Assembly: GCA_001465025.1 (NCBI GenBank)
Contig: LNDO01000052.1
Location: 1 to 57,625 of the forward strand
Length of the DNA: 57,625 nt
Reading direction: 5' to 3'
From: Pseudomonas sp. Ga0074129
Lineage (GTDB): Bacteria > Pseudomonadota > Gammaproteobacteria > Pseudomonadales > Pseudomonadaceae
In this document: positions 19,757 to 27,819 of the stretch, in pieces
Position numbering within the stretch: the stretch's first letter is position 1
How the letters are laid out: the number at the start of each line of letters is the position of its first letter
Translations under genes and position numbers: made by a program
Notes under the pieces: model-generated
The model's input: only the letters and a program-made list of their open reading frames with translations
What the model was told of the DNA's origin: nothing
Database searches by the model: none

Positions 19757-21699
19757 AGCACTATTCCTTGTTCGGCCAACCATAGGCGACCGGCAGCGCT
19801 GGTCACATAGGCTTGTTGCGGATGATTGATCACTTCGGGATGGCGGTACTGCAGCAGGCCCTGTTGTTCACGCAGCGGGTTCAAGTGGCTACTTTTCAGG
19901 GTTTTCACTTGTCGACCCAAATGCTGGGCCAGTTGCTCTGCACGTTGTGGGCGTAGGGCGCACAGCCAGAGAATCAGCGGCCACAACTTGTCCTGACGCG
20001 CCTTGGGTGAAAGTGTCGCCAGCGCATGGCGCAATGGCCCGGGTAGGTCACCCGTATTTGCGCCGAGGTCACCCGTATTTGCGTCGAGGTCACCCGTATT
20101 TGCGCCGAGGTCACTCGTATTTGCCCTGAGGTCACTCGTATTTGCGTCGAGCTCGCTGCCATCCGGGCCTTCTGCCGGGAACAGCGGCAGGCCCGGTAAC
20201 TCCGCCAGCTGGTAGTAGGTTGCCGGTCCCGCGCCGCCTTTTACCAGCAAGCCGCGTTGATGGTGCAGGCGGCCCAATATCTGGCTGGCAGCCAGGGTAT
20301 CGAGGTCGCTGATGGCGCGCAGGGCGGCGTTGTCCACCGCGCCGGTTTCTGCCGCCAGAATCAGCGCCTTGGCCTCGTCGGCGGTCAGCTGTAGATGGCT
20401 GAACTGCTGCAGCCAGCGCAATTGCGCCTCGCCTAGCAACTGGTGCAGCAAATAGATGGCGCTGAACTGGTTTTCCAGCTGATGGCTGCTGAACACTGGC
20501 GCGGTTAGCCCCAACTCTTGCAGCAGGCGGCGCATGGTGCGGATGCCGGTGCCTTTGGTCTCGGCGAACTCCAGGTCATACAGCACCCCGGCAATGACCG
20601 GGTTGCGCAGCAGTGAACCCATCTCGCCGAGCAGCGCGGTGGGCTTGAGCGAATAGCCGGCATTGCGGATTTCCAAACGATTGCTGTAACGCACCACCAG
20701 GGTCGGTTGGTTGACCTGATAGTCGCGGTGCATCAGGGCATTGACCACCGCTTCGCGAATCACCTTCTGCGGCAGCAAGGGTTGGTCGGAGCGCTGGGTT
20801 TCGCCTTCACGCAAACGAAAGTGCCGGGGCATATCGTCCAGAATGGTCGCCTCCAGGCGGGCGATCAGGCGCAGCAGCGGCTCGCGAAAATCCTGGGTGG
20901 TGGCGAAGCGCTGCTCGGGGTCTTCGACCCACTGCGTGCCCTGGATGCGTACATAGTCGACCCGCACGGCCGGCAACAGGCGACGCAGCGCCAGCGGTTT
21001 GCCCAACAGCAGCAAGCCCGCCACATTCGGCCGCCAGCGCCCGTCGAGCTGCTTGACCAGATTGAGCGCGCGCAGCATCTCCTCATCGCTGGCCAGCAAC
21101 TCCTCGGCCTGCGGGCGCACGCGGGTGCGTAGTTGCCGATAGAGGGCAATTGCGCCGCTGTCCAGGTCGTCCCACTCGGCGTCCGGCAGAATCACCTGCT
21201 CAAAACTCATGCCCGACTTGGCCAGTAGCAGTGGCTCCAATTCGTGTTGCGAGCACTCGTAATCGCCATTCAGGCCGCGCCGCCAAACCCCGGTTTTGCG
21301 TTTGTGCTTGCTGTCGAACTTGCCCTTGAACACGCAGGGTTTGGCCGCCGCATCCAGCTCCGGCACATACAGCGCAATAATCCGCTGGCCTTCAATGAGC
21401 GCCGTTTGGCTGTGTATCGGGATCGGCGTTTCGAACTGCTCGCGACAGTTGCCCTGAATCTCGTTCAGCAGTTTGTCGACATCGGCCACGCCTTCCAGCC
21501 AGAACGCATCGTGTAGTGCATCCGGCTCGCACACCCCCAGCAGCAGATAACCGCCGCCCAGCCCCGGTTCGTTGGCGAAGGCGCAGAGGCTTTGCATGAT
21601 TGAGCTGCCAGCCTGGCTGGCGCGCTTGGCCTCGATGCGCGGGTGTTCGTCGAGGGCGCGCAGTTCGGCCAAAAGGGATGCAACCGATTGCATCAACAT
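19753..21699 (-). CDS. AlbA_2 / GHKL-ATPase putative regulator with heptad-repeat linker (RM operon 2)
   Basis: A 648-residue protein with N-terminal AlbA_2 domain (HPRIEAKRASQ, then LCAFANEPGLGGGYLLLGV), a central GHKL ATPase part (N-box AVVNALMHRDY, G-box ETKGTGIRTMRRLL) and C-terminal winged-helix regions. Between them lies a linker of five 7-residue repeats (LDANTSD, LRANTSD, LGANTGD, LDANTGD, LGANTGD). ATG 21699 has GGAGG six bases upstream. It overlaps hsdR. It is the counterpart of the AlbA_2 protein in RM operon 1 but diverged: no long stretch of identity. Probable role in control of, or added defence by, the hsd locus. Confidence 0.75.
   Translation of the reverse strand: MLMQSVASLLAELRALDEHPRIEAKRASQAGSSIMQSLCAFANEPGLGGGYLLLGVCEPDALHDAFWLEGVADVDKLLNEIQGNCREQFETPIPIHSQTALIEGQRIIALYVPELDAAAKPCVFKGKFDSKHKRKTGVWRRGLNGDYECSQHELEPLLLAKSGMSFEQVILPDAEWDDLDSGAIALYRQLRTRVRPQAEELLASDEEMLRALNLVKQLDGRWRPNVAGLLLLGKPLALRRLLPAVRVDYVRIQGTQWVEDPEQRFATTQDFREPLLRLIARLEATILDDMPRHFRLREGETQRSDQPLLPQKVIREAVVNALMHRDYQVNQPTLVVRYSNRLEIRNAGYSLKPTALLGEMGSLLRNPVIAGVLYDLEFAETKGTGIRTMRRLLQELGLTAPVFSSHQLENQFSAIYLLHQLLGEAQLRWLQQFSHLQLTADEAKALILAAETGAVDNAALRAISDLDTLAASQILGRLHHQRGLLVKGGAGPATYYQLAELPGLPLFPAEGPDGSELDANTSDLRANTSDLGANTGDLDANTGDLGANTGDLPGPLRHALATLSPKARQDKLWPLILWLCALRPQRAEQLAQHLGRQVKTLKSSHLNPLREQQGLLQYRHPEVINHPQQAYVTSAAGRLWLAEQGIVL
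20045..20149 (-). repeat. Five tandem 21-bp repeats inside the AlbA_2 gene
   Basis: Units start at 20045, 20066, 20087, 20108 and 20129, consensus AGGTCACCCGTATTTGCGCC plus G on the plus strand. Units 1 and 3 are identical, unit 2 differs by one base, and units 4-5 share ACTCG for ACCCG. Each encodes seven residues, so copy-number change would keep the frame. Confidence 0.95.
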
Positions 21700-22024
21700 G
21701 GGACGCCTCCATTGCGTGGTGCGCGGGCGTGGGCACTGTTGGTTGGCGGAACGCTGGCGAGCGGCATGGAGCTTCCTTGCGTGGGCATGGGCAGACGATA
21801 CCAGAGGCCGCCAGCCAGGCCGAGTGTGGCGGTGTTGCCGCTAGTGCCGTGGTAGCCCGGATGCAATCCGGGGTGGTAGATGCGTGCCGCCCCGGATTGC
21901 ATCCGGGCTACGGGGCTGCTGAGGCTTTTGTGAGAGGGGCTTTAGCCGCGACTGCGTGCATGGCAGTAAACCCTCGCGGTTAAAGCGGAGCGCCGCCCGC
22001 CCCCGCCCACGGATTGCGGTGCGC
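21700..22024. other. Intergenic region with REP-type repeats
   Basis: No gene is seen between the SEC-C gene and the AlbA_2 gene. The region has a GTAGCCCGG hairpin (listed separately) and, at about 21932-22010, a copy of the GAGGGGCTTTAGCCGCGA repeat with a degenerate inverted partner. Near 21700-21715 is the ribosome site of the AlbA_2 gene. Confidence 0.6.
21852..21911. repeat. REP-like hairpin, GTAGCCCGGATGCAATCCGGGG family
   Basis: GTAGCCCGGATGCAATCCGGGG and its inverted copy CCCCGGATTGCATCCGGGCTAC are separated by a short loop, giving a long near-perfect stem. Further members are at 22917-22975 and 26232-26298. This family of dispersed hairpins is common in Pseudomonas intergenic DNA. 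Confidence 0.85.
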
Positions 22025-22690
22025 TTAGTGCAGGCAACACTGCTTGAACTTTTTGCCGCTGCCGCACGGGCAGGGGTCATTGCGACCGGCTTTGGGCGCG
22101 GCCTGCACTGGGGTTTGTGCAGGGCTGGCCGCTTGGCTGCGCTGTGCCAACCAATACGCGTGCAGGGCGCGTACGGCGGGTTCGATGGCCGTGACCGATT
22201 GCTGGTGCTCGGCCTGGCTCATCTGCTCCAGTCGCGGCCAGTTGGCTTCGCTGCCGTGCAACTCGATGGCCGCCAGGTGCGCGGCCTCAGCTTCTGGCAG
22301 CGCCGGCCATTGGCCCAGGCTTACGCCGCGCATATAGCCGAAGCACCACTCCTCAACGATGGTCAGGGTTTCGCCCTCGTACTCGCGGATGCTGAACAGC
22401 GCGGCGAACTCGGCTGGGTATTCCATCAGCATCAATACGCAGTTGTTGATGTGCTGAATCAGCAGGGTCATAAAGCGTTGCAGCTCGGCGTCTTTGCCGA
22501 ACTTGGGCGGGGTGCCGCCCCACAACGCCGGCAGCCAGCGGCTGGGTGGCAATATCTCGGGGCCGGAGATCAGCGCGGTAAAAAAGCCATCCAGCTCGCT
22601 GGCGTCCAGGATCGAATCATCGTTGCCGTACTTGAGCAGGATGCTCTCGACATAATCCAGTTCGGCGTCGCTGAGTGGGTCGCTTTTCAT
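22025..22690 (-). CDS. YecA/UPF0149 family protein with SEC-C zinc motif (in RM locus 2)
   Basis: A 221-residue protein: a helical YecA/UPF0149 domain (residues about 1-180; DPLSDAELDYVESIL, DASELDGFFTALISGP) and a C-terminal SEC-C metal-binding tail GRNDPCPCGSGKKFKQCC, the motif found at the end of SecA. It lies between hsdS and the AlbA_2 gene, separated on both sides by about 300 bases of repeat-rich DNA, so it may be an independent unit. YecA relatives interact with ribosomes or SecB in other bacteria. A restriction-related role is only suggested by position. Confidence 0.85.
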   Translation of the reverse strand: MKSDPLSDAELDYVESILLKYGNDDSILDASELDGFFTALISGPEILPPSRWLPALWGGTPPKFGKDAELQRFMTLLIQHINNCVLMLMEYPAEFAALFSIREYEGETLTIVEEWCFGYMRGVSLGQWPALPEAEAAHLAAIELHGSEANWPRLEQMSQAEHQQSVTAIEPAVRALHAYWLAQRSQAASPAQTPVQAAPKAGRNDPCPCGSGKKFKQCCLH

Positions 22691-22740
22691 TCGTGGGTCT
22701 CGTGGTTCGGGTTGGATTGCGCCGGGCGGTTGGGCGCGAC

Positions 22741-22904
22741 GTAGGGTGGGTTAGCGGCGCGGGCCGTGGTGTTTAGCCGCGCCGCGCAGGTTATGCGCGG
22801 CGTAACCCACCGTTGCGGTTTATCGGTAGGCCGCCATGGTTGGTTACGGCGCGCGGGTTTGGCCGTGGCCTTTGCGACCGTGACGGGCGCCTAACCCACC
22901 CTAC
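22741..22904. repeat. Composite GTAGGGTGGGTTAG repeat
   Basis: GTAGGGTGGGTTAG at 22741-22754 is matched by CTAACCCACCCTAC at 22891-22904. Between them sit a GCGCGGCGTAACCCACC segment and its partial complements. A shorter member lies between hisA and hisF (37509-37555). Confidence 0.8.
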
Positions 22905-22916
22905 GGATCTGTTGTG

Positions 22917-22975
22917 GTAGCCCGGATGTAATCCGGGGTGTTTATGCAGGCGGCCCCGGATTGCATCCGGGCTAC
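22917..22975. repeat. REP-like hairpin, GTAGCCCGGATGTAATCCGGGG copy
   Basis: Second copy of the GTAGCCCGG hairpin family, differing from the 21852 copy by one base in the left arm. It ends 16 bases before the hsdS stop codon. Confidence 0.85.
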
Positions 22976-22990
22976 GGCGCTGCGTCGAGG

Positions 22991-24145
22991 TCAGGCTGCC
23001 GCATCGGCGTCCGGCTTGACCCGGCGCTGGCCGGTGAGCAGTTGTTGCATCAGGGCTTTTTTCTCCAATTTGAGCGTGGCCAGTTGCGCTTGCAGATTGG
23101 CGACTTCGGCGTCGGCGGTGGAGAGGACCTGGGCGATTTTTTGTTGTTCGGCTTTGTCCGTCGGGTAGCGGAACTCGATTTCCTTGAGCTCGCGCATATG
23201 TCGGCTGTACCCAAGGTTCGGGATATCCGCATTGGACAGAAGGTAATAAGCGAAGCGGGCTTCTAGCAGATCGGATGCTTTCAGAATTTGCGTGCCATCA
23301 GCACCCGGCGAGAACTCAAAATCAACCCATTTGATAGCGCGAGTGTGGTCGCCAAAAACGATTACAGGGACATCGCGATAGACCTGATCGCTGTCGGTAT
23401 AGCCTGCGATTAATGCTTGCCCTTGATCGACAACAGGGGTTTTGCCTTGCTCTAGATAGTTGCTGGATATCGTTTGAGTTTTCTTGTCATTTTTTACAAG
23501 AAACAACGATGGAAAATCCGCGATCTGCCAATTTCCGTGCAGCCCCGCAAAGCGCTTTTGCCCTGTCAGCAACTGCTGCACTAGGGCCTGCTTCTGCTGC
23601 TGGCTATTGGCAAGCAAGCGCTCGGTGGTGGTGATGGCTTTATCCCACGCGGAAAGGATTTGAGCGATCTTGGTTTGCTCTTCAATTGGAGGAGTTGCTA
23701 TTTCTAGAGGCCTTAAAACTTCCAAATTTATATTTTTCTGAGCATTTTGTGTGGCCTTGGAATCAAGGTCATCTTTCAGTGTTTCTAAAACTTTTTTCAG
23801 CCAGAAAACGTGAGCCTTTGCAGGCTTTGGGATTATTGCCACTACGCTGTCTGGGCACGCCACTTCATAGGTGGTGATGGCTGTTTCGCCGATATTTGCT
23901 GCAATTGTTATTAGAATGCTGTCTTTGGGGAAAACCTTGCTGACTGTCTTGCCTAGTTCGTTGAGGGTCTGCTTGTGATTGATAAGATAAGTGCCGGCAG
24001 CGCTGACCTCTCCTGTCTGCACAAAGGGAATATCGCCACCAAAGAACTTAGGATCGTTTCTTGGGCGCGCTGAAAACTTTCCTCGTTCAACAGTCGCGAG
24101 CTCTTCCAGTCGCGATAATTTCCAGCCTGCTGGCAGCTTATTCAT
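22991..24145 (-). CDS. hsdS: Type I restriction-modification specificity subunit (system 2)
   Basis: HsdS of the second system, 384-385 residues. It starts at ATG 24145 (MNKLPAGWKLSRLEELATV), overlapping the end of hsdM by 8 bases (ATGAATAA). An upstream in-frame ATG at 24169 lies inside hsdM. Two recognition domains are separated by conserved helices EEQTKIAQILSAWDKAITT (ending ALVQQLLTGQKRF) and AEQQKIAQVLSTADAEVAN (ending ALMQQLLTGQRRV). The two recognition domains are lower in GC than the rest, consistent with domain shuffling. Its domains do not resemble those of the system 1 HsdS, so a different target is expected. Confidence 0.92.
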   Translation of the reverse strand: MNKLPAGWKLSRLEELATVERGKFSARPRNDPKFFGGDIPFVQTGEVSAAGTYLINHKQTLNELGKTVSKVFPKDSILITIAANIGETAITTYEVACPDSVVAIIPKPAKAHVFWLKKVLETLKDDLDSKATQNAQKNINLEVLRPLEIATPPIEEQTKIAQILSAWDKAITTTERLLANSQQQKQALVQQLLTGQKRFAGLHGNWQIADFPSLFLVKNDKKTQTISSNYLEQGKTPVVDQGQALIAGYTDSDQVYRDVPVIVFGDHTRAIKWVDFEFSPGADGTQILKASDLLEARFAYYLLSNADIPNLGYSRHMRELKEIEFRYPTDKAEQQKIAQVLSTADAEVANLQAQLATLKLEKKALMQQLLTGQRRVKPDADAAA

Positions 24146-25649
24146 AACCCAGCTCCCGCAAATACCCACCCATCTCCCGCTTCAGCTCAATCAACTCCCC
24201 TTCCAATCCCTCACGCTCAGCCTTGATCGCCAGCAAATCAATCTCGTCCTCGGCCTCGAAGGTGTCCACATAGCGCGGGATATTTAGGTTGTAGTCGTTG
24301 TCGCGGATGGCTTGCAGGCTGACGCATTCGGCGTAGCGGCTCTGGTGCTGGCGGGCGCGGTAGGCGCTGACGATGCGTTCTAGCTGCTGCGGGCCGAGCT
24401 GGTTCTGGTTTTTGCCGGCCATAAAGTCGCGGGAGGCGTCGATAAAGATGACGTCTTGCGTGCTCTTGGTTTTGCGGAACAGCAAAATCGCCGCCGGGAT
24501 GCCGGTGCCGAAGAACAGCTTTTCCGGCAGGCCGATCACCGCATCCAGCAGGTTTTCTTCGATCAGCGCCTGGCGGATTTTGCCTTCGCTGCCGCCACGG
24601 AACAGCACGCCGTGGGGCACCACCACGCCCATCCGGCCTGTACCCGGTTTAAGCGTTTCGATCATGTGCAGGATAAAGGCATAGTCGCCCTTTGTTTTTG
24701 GCGGGATGCCGCGCTGGAAGCGGCCGAATTTGTCGTGCTCGGCCTGTTCGATGCCCCATTTCTCCAGGGAGAAGGGTGGATTGGCGGTCACCACGTCGAA
24801 GTGCATCAGGCCGCCGCTGGCGTCGAGCAGTTGCGGATGGCGGATGCTGTCGCCCCAGCGCAGGTCGTGGTTTTCTTCGCCGTGCAGAAACAGGTTCATT
24901 TTCGCCAAGGCCCAGGTGGCACCGATGGATTCTTGGCCGAACAGGGCGTAATTGCGCGAGCCGGTTTTCTCCAGCACCTTGCGCCCGCATTTCATCAGCA
25001 GCGAGGCCGAGCCGCAGGCCGGGTCGCAAATCTGCTCGCCGGGTTGCGGGTCGAGCAATTCGGCCAGCAGGTCGCTGACTTGCGCCGGGGTGTAGAACTC
25101 GCCGGCAGTTTTGCCGGCACCGGCGGCAAAGCGCGAAATGAGAAACTCGTAGGCGTTGCCGATGATGTCCTGGCTGCCGATGCGCGAGGGGCGCAGGTTC
25201 ATGTCGGGCTGGGCGAAGTCTTCCAGCAGGTGGCGCAGCAGGTTGTTTTTGCTTTTTTCTTCGCCGAGCTTGTTGGCGTTAAAACTGATGTCTTGGAACA
25301 CGCCGCGCAGCTTGGCGCTGTTGGCGTCTTCGATGGCGTGCAGCGCTTCGTCGATGCGCTCGCCATTGCCGGGCAGGTGGCGTTTGTCATGCAGGCTGTA
25401 GAAGTTGGCGGACTCGGGCAGCACAAAGCGCTCGGTCTTCATCATGGCGGCGATCAGCGCCGGCTCATTGCCGTATTTGGCCTGGTAGCCCTCGTAGTGG
25501 TCCTGCCAGACGTCGCTCAGGTACTTGAGGAACAGCATGGTCAGCACGTAGTTCTTGTAGTCGCTGGCATCCACGCTGCCACGGAAGGTGTCGCAGGACT
25601 TCCAGATGATGGCGTTGATGTCGTCCTGGCTGATGGGGCTATGGCTCAT
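24138..25649 (-). CDS. hsdM: Type I restriction-modification N6-adenine methyltransferase (system 2)
   Basis: A 503-residue HsdM of normal length. Helical N-terminal domain (INAIIWKSCDTFRGSVDAS), S-adenosylmethionine motif DPACGS at 209-214, catalytic NPPF at 290-293, C-terminal helix for contact with HsdS. First gene of a leftward locus hsdM-hsdS-(SEC-C)-AlbA_2-hsdR-YgjP ending at 15759. Only weakly similar by eye to the 831-residue HsdM of system 1, so the two systems belong to different type I families. Confidence 0.94.
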   Translation of the reverse strand: MSHSPISQDDINAIIWKSCDTFRGSVDASDYKNYVLTMLFLKYLSDVWQDHYEGYQAKYGNEPALIAAMMKTERFVLPESANFYSLHDKRHLPGNGERIDEALHAIEDANSAKLRGVFQDISFNANKLGEEKSKNNLLRHLLEDFAQPDMNLRPSRIGSQDIIGNAYEFLISRFAAGAGKTAGEFYTPAQVSDLLAELLDPQPGEQICDPACGSASLLMKCGRKVLEKTGSRNYALFGQESIGATWALAKMNLFLHGEENHDLRWGDSIRHPQLLDASGGLMHFDVVTANPPFSLEKWGIEQAEHDKFGRFQRGIPPKTKGDYAFILHMIETLKPGTGRMGVVVPHGVLFRGGSEGKIRQALIEENLLDAVIGLPEKLFFGTGIPAAILLFRKTKSTQDVIFIDASRDFMAGKNQNQLGPQQLERIVSAYRARQHQSRYAECVSLQAIRDNDYNLNIPRYVDTFEAEDEIDLLAIKAEREGLEGELIELKREMGGYLRELGYE

Positions 25650-26006
25650 GGGCTTCTTCTTGGCTGAATCAGGGGTGGCGGACGGTGAGTGCTGTGTTGC
25701 GCTGGATGCGGCGGCTGATCTGGCGGCTGGCCATGGGCTGAACGATCAGGGTTGCTTGATAGCTGCGGGGCTCGCTGCGTATCGACTGGGCGTGCTGCTG
25801 ATGGGGAGGCTGATAAGCCGCTGGGCGAATGCCTGCTGAGTTGCCCAGGCGCTGGCGCGCAGTTGCAGGGTGAGCTTGCCGTCGTCGGTGCTGTTGCGAA
25901 TCGGATCATGCATGGCAGCGGGCGTCCCTGGTGGCTGAGGGTGCCGAACATGGCGCACGGCGAGCGAGGTCGCCAGCTTTTTCTGCAGTTGGCGTTCTGC
26001 AGATAG
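25650..26006. other. Region upstream of hsdM (system 2); one possible small frame
   Basis: About 360 bases between tRNA-Phe terminator and hsdM. A small frame on the minus strand, 25746-25913 (55 residues, MHDPIRNSTDDGKLTLQLRA at its start), has plausible codon use but no recognisable family and no clear ribosome site. It could be a remnant. No strong promoter seen. Confidence 0.25.
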
Positions 26007-26032
26007 AAAAAAGGCCCACATCGCTGTGAGCC
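26007..26032 (-). terminator. Terminator of tRNA-Phe transcript
   Basis: Minus strand GGCTCACAGCGATGTGGGCC forms a hairpin and is followed by six T residues; 11 bases after the tRNA 3' end. It can act in both directions because CCTTTTCT follows on the other strand. Confidence 0.85.
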
Positions 26033-26043
26033 TTTTCTGTATT

Positions 26044-26119
26044 TGGTGCCCGGGGACGGAATCGAACCGCCGACACGGGGATTTTCAATCCCCTGCTCTA
26101 CCGACTGAGCTACCCGGGC
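26044..26119 (-). tRNA. tRNA-Phe (anticodon GAA)
   Basis: A 76-base cloverleaf on the minus strand with encoded CCA: acceptor GCCCGGG with CCCGGGC, D-arm TAGCTCAGTCGGTAGAGC, anticodon stem GGGGA/TCCCC around TTGAAAA (GAA), T-arm GGTTCGATTCC. The 3' end faces the second restriction locus. Confidence 0.97.
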
Positions 26120-26231
26120 CAACGGCGGCTATTAGACGGATTTGAAGGGGGAGTGTCAAGCGTGATTTTGAAAAATATTTAACTATTACGGGTGGTTAGG
26201 TTCGGCTGGTGGGCAAAGACCGACGCTATGG

Positions 26232-26298
26232 GTAGCCCGAATACAATCCTGAGGTGCTTTCACCGGTGGCGGTTTTCCCCGGATTTCATCCGGGCTAC
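26232..26298. repeat. REP-like hairpin, degenerate GTAGCCCG family member
   Basis: Left arm GTAGCCCGAATACAATCCTGAGG is decayed; right arm CCCCGGATTTCATCCGGGCTAC is close to consensus. Confidence 0.7.
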
Positions 26299-26317
26299 AG
26301 CGCGGTGGCGGCGGGAT

Positions 26318-26460
26318 TGCTGTTAGCGCTTTTCGCCGCTAAAGCGCCTCCCACAGGTAGGATTTGCACATGCTGTGGCGTTTGGATGTGGGAGGGGCTT
26401 TAGCCGCGACGGGGCGCGATGTCGCCGCTAAAGCGCAATGCCGCCCAACGCCTCCCACGG
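26318..26460. repeat. GTGGGAGGGGCTTTAGCCGCGA repeat pair
   Basis: CGCCGCTAAAGCGCCTCCCAC at 26334-26354 and GTGGGAGGGGCTTTAGCCGCGA starting near 26389 are opposed copies. A further CGCCGCTAAAGCG at about 26424 and CGCCTCCCAC near 26450 follow. Each carries a short internal palindrome around TTTAGC/GCTAAA. The same family occurs at 21932-22010. Confidence 0.75.
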
Positions 26461-26470
26461 TGTGGCCGAG

Positions 26471-26743
26471 TTATTCGCTCGGCGGCACGTAGCCTTCGGC
26501 TTGGGCGTATTCTTCGCCGGAGAGGAATTTGTCCATTTCGCCCTGGAGGAATTTGCGGTCTTCGGCGTTCATCATGTTCAGCCGGCGCTCGTTGATCAGC
26601 AGGGTCTGGTGCTTCTGCCATTCGTCCCAGGCTTGCTTGGATACATTGTTGAAGATGTCTTCCCCTTTCGCGCCCGGATACGGCGGGCGCTCCAGGCCGG
26701 GGAGTTCCTGCTTGTGTTTGCGGCACTGCACGGTGCGGGTCAT
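26471..26743 (-). CDS. yggX: Probable Fe(2+)-trafficking protein
   Basis: YggX helps protect or supply Fe-S cluster proteins under oxidative stress. The 90-residue length and the sequence are typical: [20 protein letters not shown], with the conserved Cys7, and [20 protein letters not shown]. The ATG overlaps the mutY stop as ATGA with GGAGAA upstream, so it is expressed together with mutY, itself an Fe-S enzyme. Confidence 0.96.
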   Translation of the reverse strand: MTRTVQCRKHKQELPGLERPPYPGAKGEDIFNNVSKQAWDEWQKHQTLLINERRLNMMNAEDRKFLQGEMDKFLSGEEYAQAEGYVPPSE

Positions 26744-27819
26744 GGTTGTTCTCCAGTGTTCTGTGGGATAGCCAGTGCATCGGCCGCGCGTTTCAGTAGT
26801 TTTTTAACCGGGGCGGCGAGGCCCAGGCGCGGCGGGGTGGCGAGGTTATACCAGAGCCAATCGGCCTCGGCCACGGCGGCGGGCGCGCTGTTGACGCGAA
26901 TCAGGTGCGGTTCGATGGCCAGTTGGAAGTGGCTGAAGGTATGGGTCAGTTCGGCCAGCGCTTGTGCTTGCGCCAATTGCAGGCCGTGACGGTTGGCTAG
27001 GTTGTCCAGATCGTTTAGGTCGTCCAACTCCGGCAGGCTCCACAGGCCGCCCCAGAGGCCGCTGGAAGGGCGGCGGTAGAGCAGCACTTCGTGGTTGCTG
27101 TTGGCCAGAATGGGCATCAAGGTGCGCTTCTGCGGCAGGGTTTTGCGCGGCTTGGGGATGGGGTAGCGAATCTCCAGGCCGAGCAGGTGCGCCTGGCAGC
27201 CGCTTTTCAGTGGGCAGAGCAGGCAGCTGGGTTTGCTGCGGGTACAGAGCGTTGCGCCCAGATCCATCATGGCTTGTGTGTAGTGATTGACGCGGGCCTG
27301 CGGGGTGAAGCGCTCGGCCACATCCCAAAGCTGTTTCGCCACCTTCGGTTCGCCCGGATAGCCTTCCTGCGCGACATAGCGGGCGAGGACGCGCTTGACG
27401 TTGCCATCAAGGATCGGCGCGCGCAGGCCCATGCTCAGGCTGGCGATGGCGCCTGCGGTGGAACGGCCAATGCCGGGCAGCTCGGTGAGTTGTTCGACAT
27501 CGCGGGGGAATTCGCCGGCATGTTCACGCAGCACAATCTGCGCGGTTTTCTGCAGGTTGCGGGCGCGGGTGTAGTAGCCCAGCCCCGTCCACAGGTGCAG
27601 CACTTCGTCTTCCGGCGCGCCGGCAAGGTCCTGCACCGTTGGCAGGGCGGCCATAAAGCGGTCAAAGTAGCCGAGCACGGTGCTGACCTGAGTCTGCTGC
27701 AACATGATTTCCGACACCCACACGCGGTAAGGCGTGATGCCCTGTTGCCACGGCAGGTCTTTGCGCCCGTGGCTGTCGTACCAGTTGAGTACCGCGTTAG
27801 AAAACTGCTCAGGACTCAT
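26740..27819 (-). CDS. mutY: Adenine DNA glycosylase
   Basis: MutY removes adenine mispaired with 8-oxoguanine. The 359-residue protein has catalytic Glu37 ([10 protein letters not shown]), the helix-hairpin-helix [12 protein letters not shown] with the catalytic Asp in ILDGNVKRV, and the four-cysteine Fe-S loop C-X6-C-X2-C-X5-C ([17 protein letters not shown]). A C-terminal NUDIX-like 8-oxoG recognition domain follows. The ATG overlaps the asmA stop, and the stop overlaps yggX, each by four bases: a tightly packed operon. Confidence 0.97.
   Translation of the reverse strand: MSPEQFSNAVLNWYDSHGRKDLPWQQGITPYRVWVSEIMLQQTQVSTVLGYFDRFMAALPTVQDLAGAPEDEVLHLWTGLGYYTRARNLQKTAQIVLREHAGEFPRDVEQLTELPGIGRSTAGAIASLSMGLRAPILDGNVKRVLARYVAQEGYPGEPKVAKQLWDVAERFTPQARVNHYTQAMMDLGATLCTRSKPSCLLCPLKSGCQAHLLGLEIRYPIPKPRKTLPQKRTLMPILANSNHEVLLYRRPSSGLWGGLWSLPELDDLNDLDNLANRHGLQLAQAQALAELTHTFSHFQLAIEPHLIRVNSAPAAVAEADWLWYNLATPPRLGLAAPVKKLLKRAADALAIPQNTGEQP

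Larger units (their letters stand above)
22691..22990. other. Intergenic region filled by repeats between hsdS and SEC-C gene
   Basis: The 300 bases hold two families of inverted repeats (22741-22904 and 22917-22975) and no gene that I can support. Confidence 0.6.
26120..26470. other. Repeat-rich region between tRNA-Phe and yggX
   Basis: The 351 bases contain a degenerate GTAGCCCG hairpin (26232-26298) and two to three copies of the GTGGGAGGGGCTTTAGCCGCGA repeat (26318-26460). No gene apparent. Confidence 0.6.

Noticed and set aside
20045-20149. Five short repeats considered as a CRISPR array
   Set aside because: The units are 21 bp, directly adjacent with no spacers, and coding in frame within the AlbA_2 gene.
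25646-26122. A 158-codon frame that runs through tRNA-Phe
   Set aside because: It covers a perfect tRNA and its terminator; not a gene.
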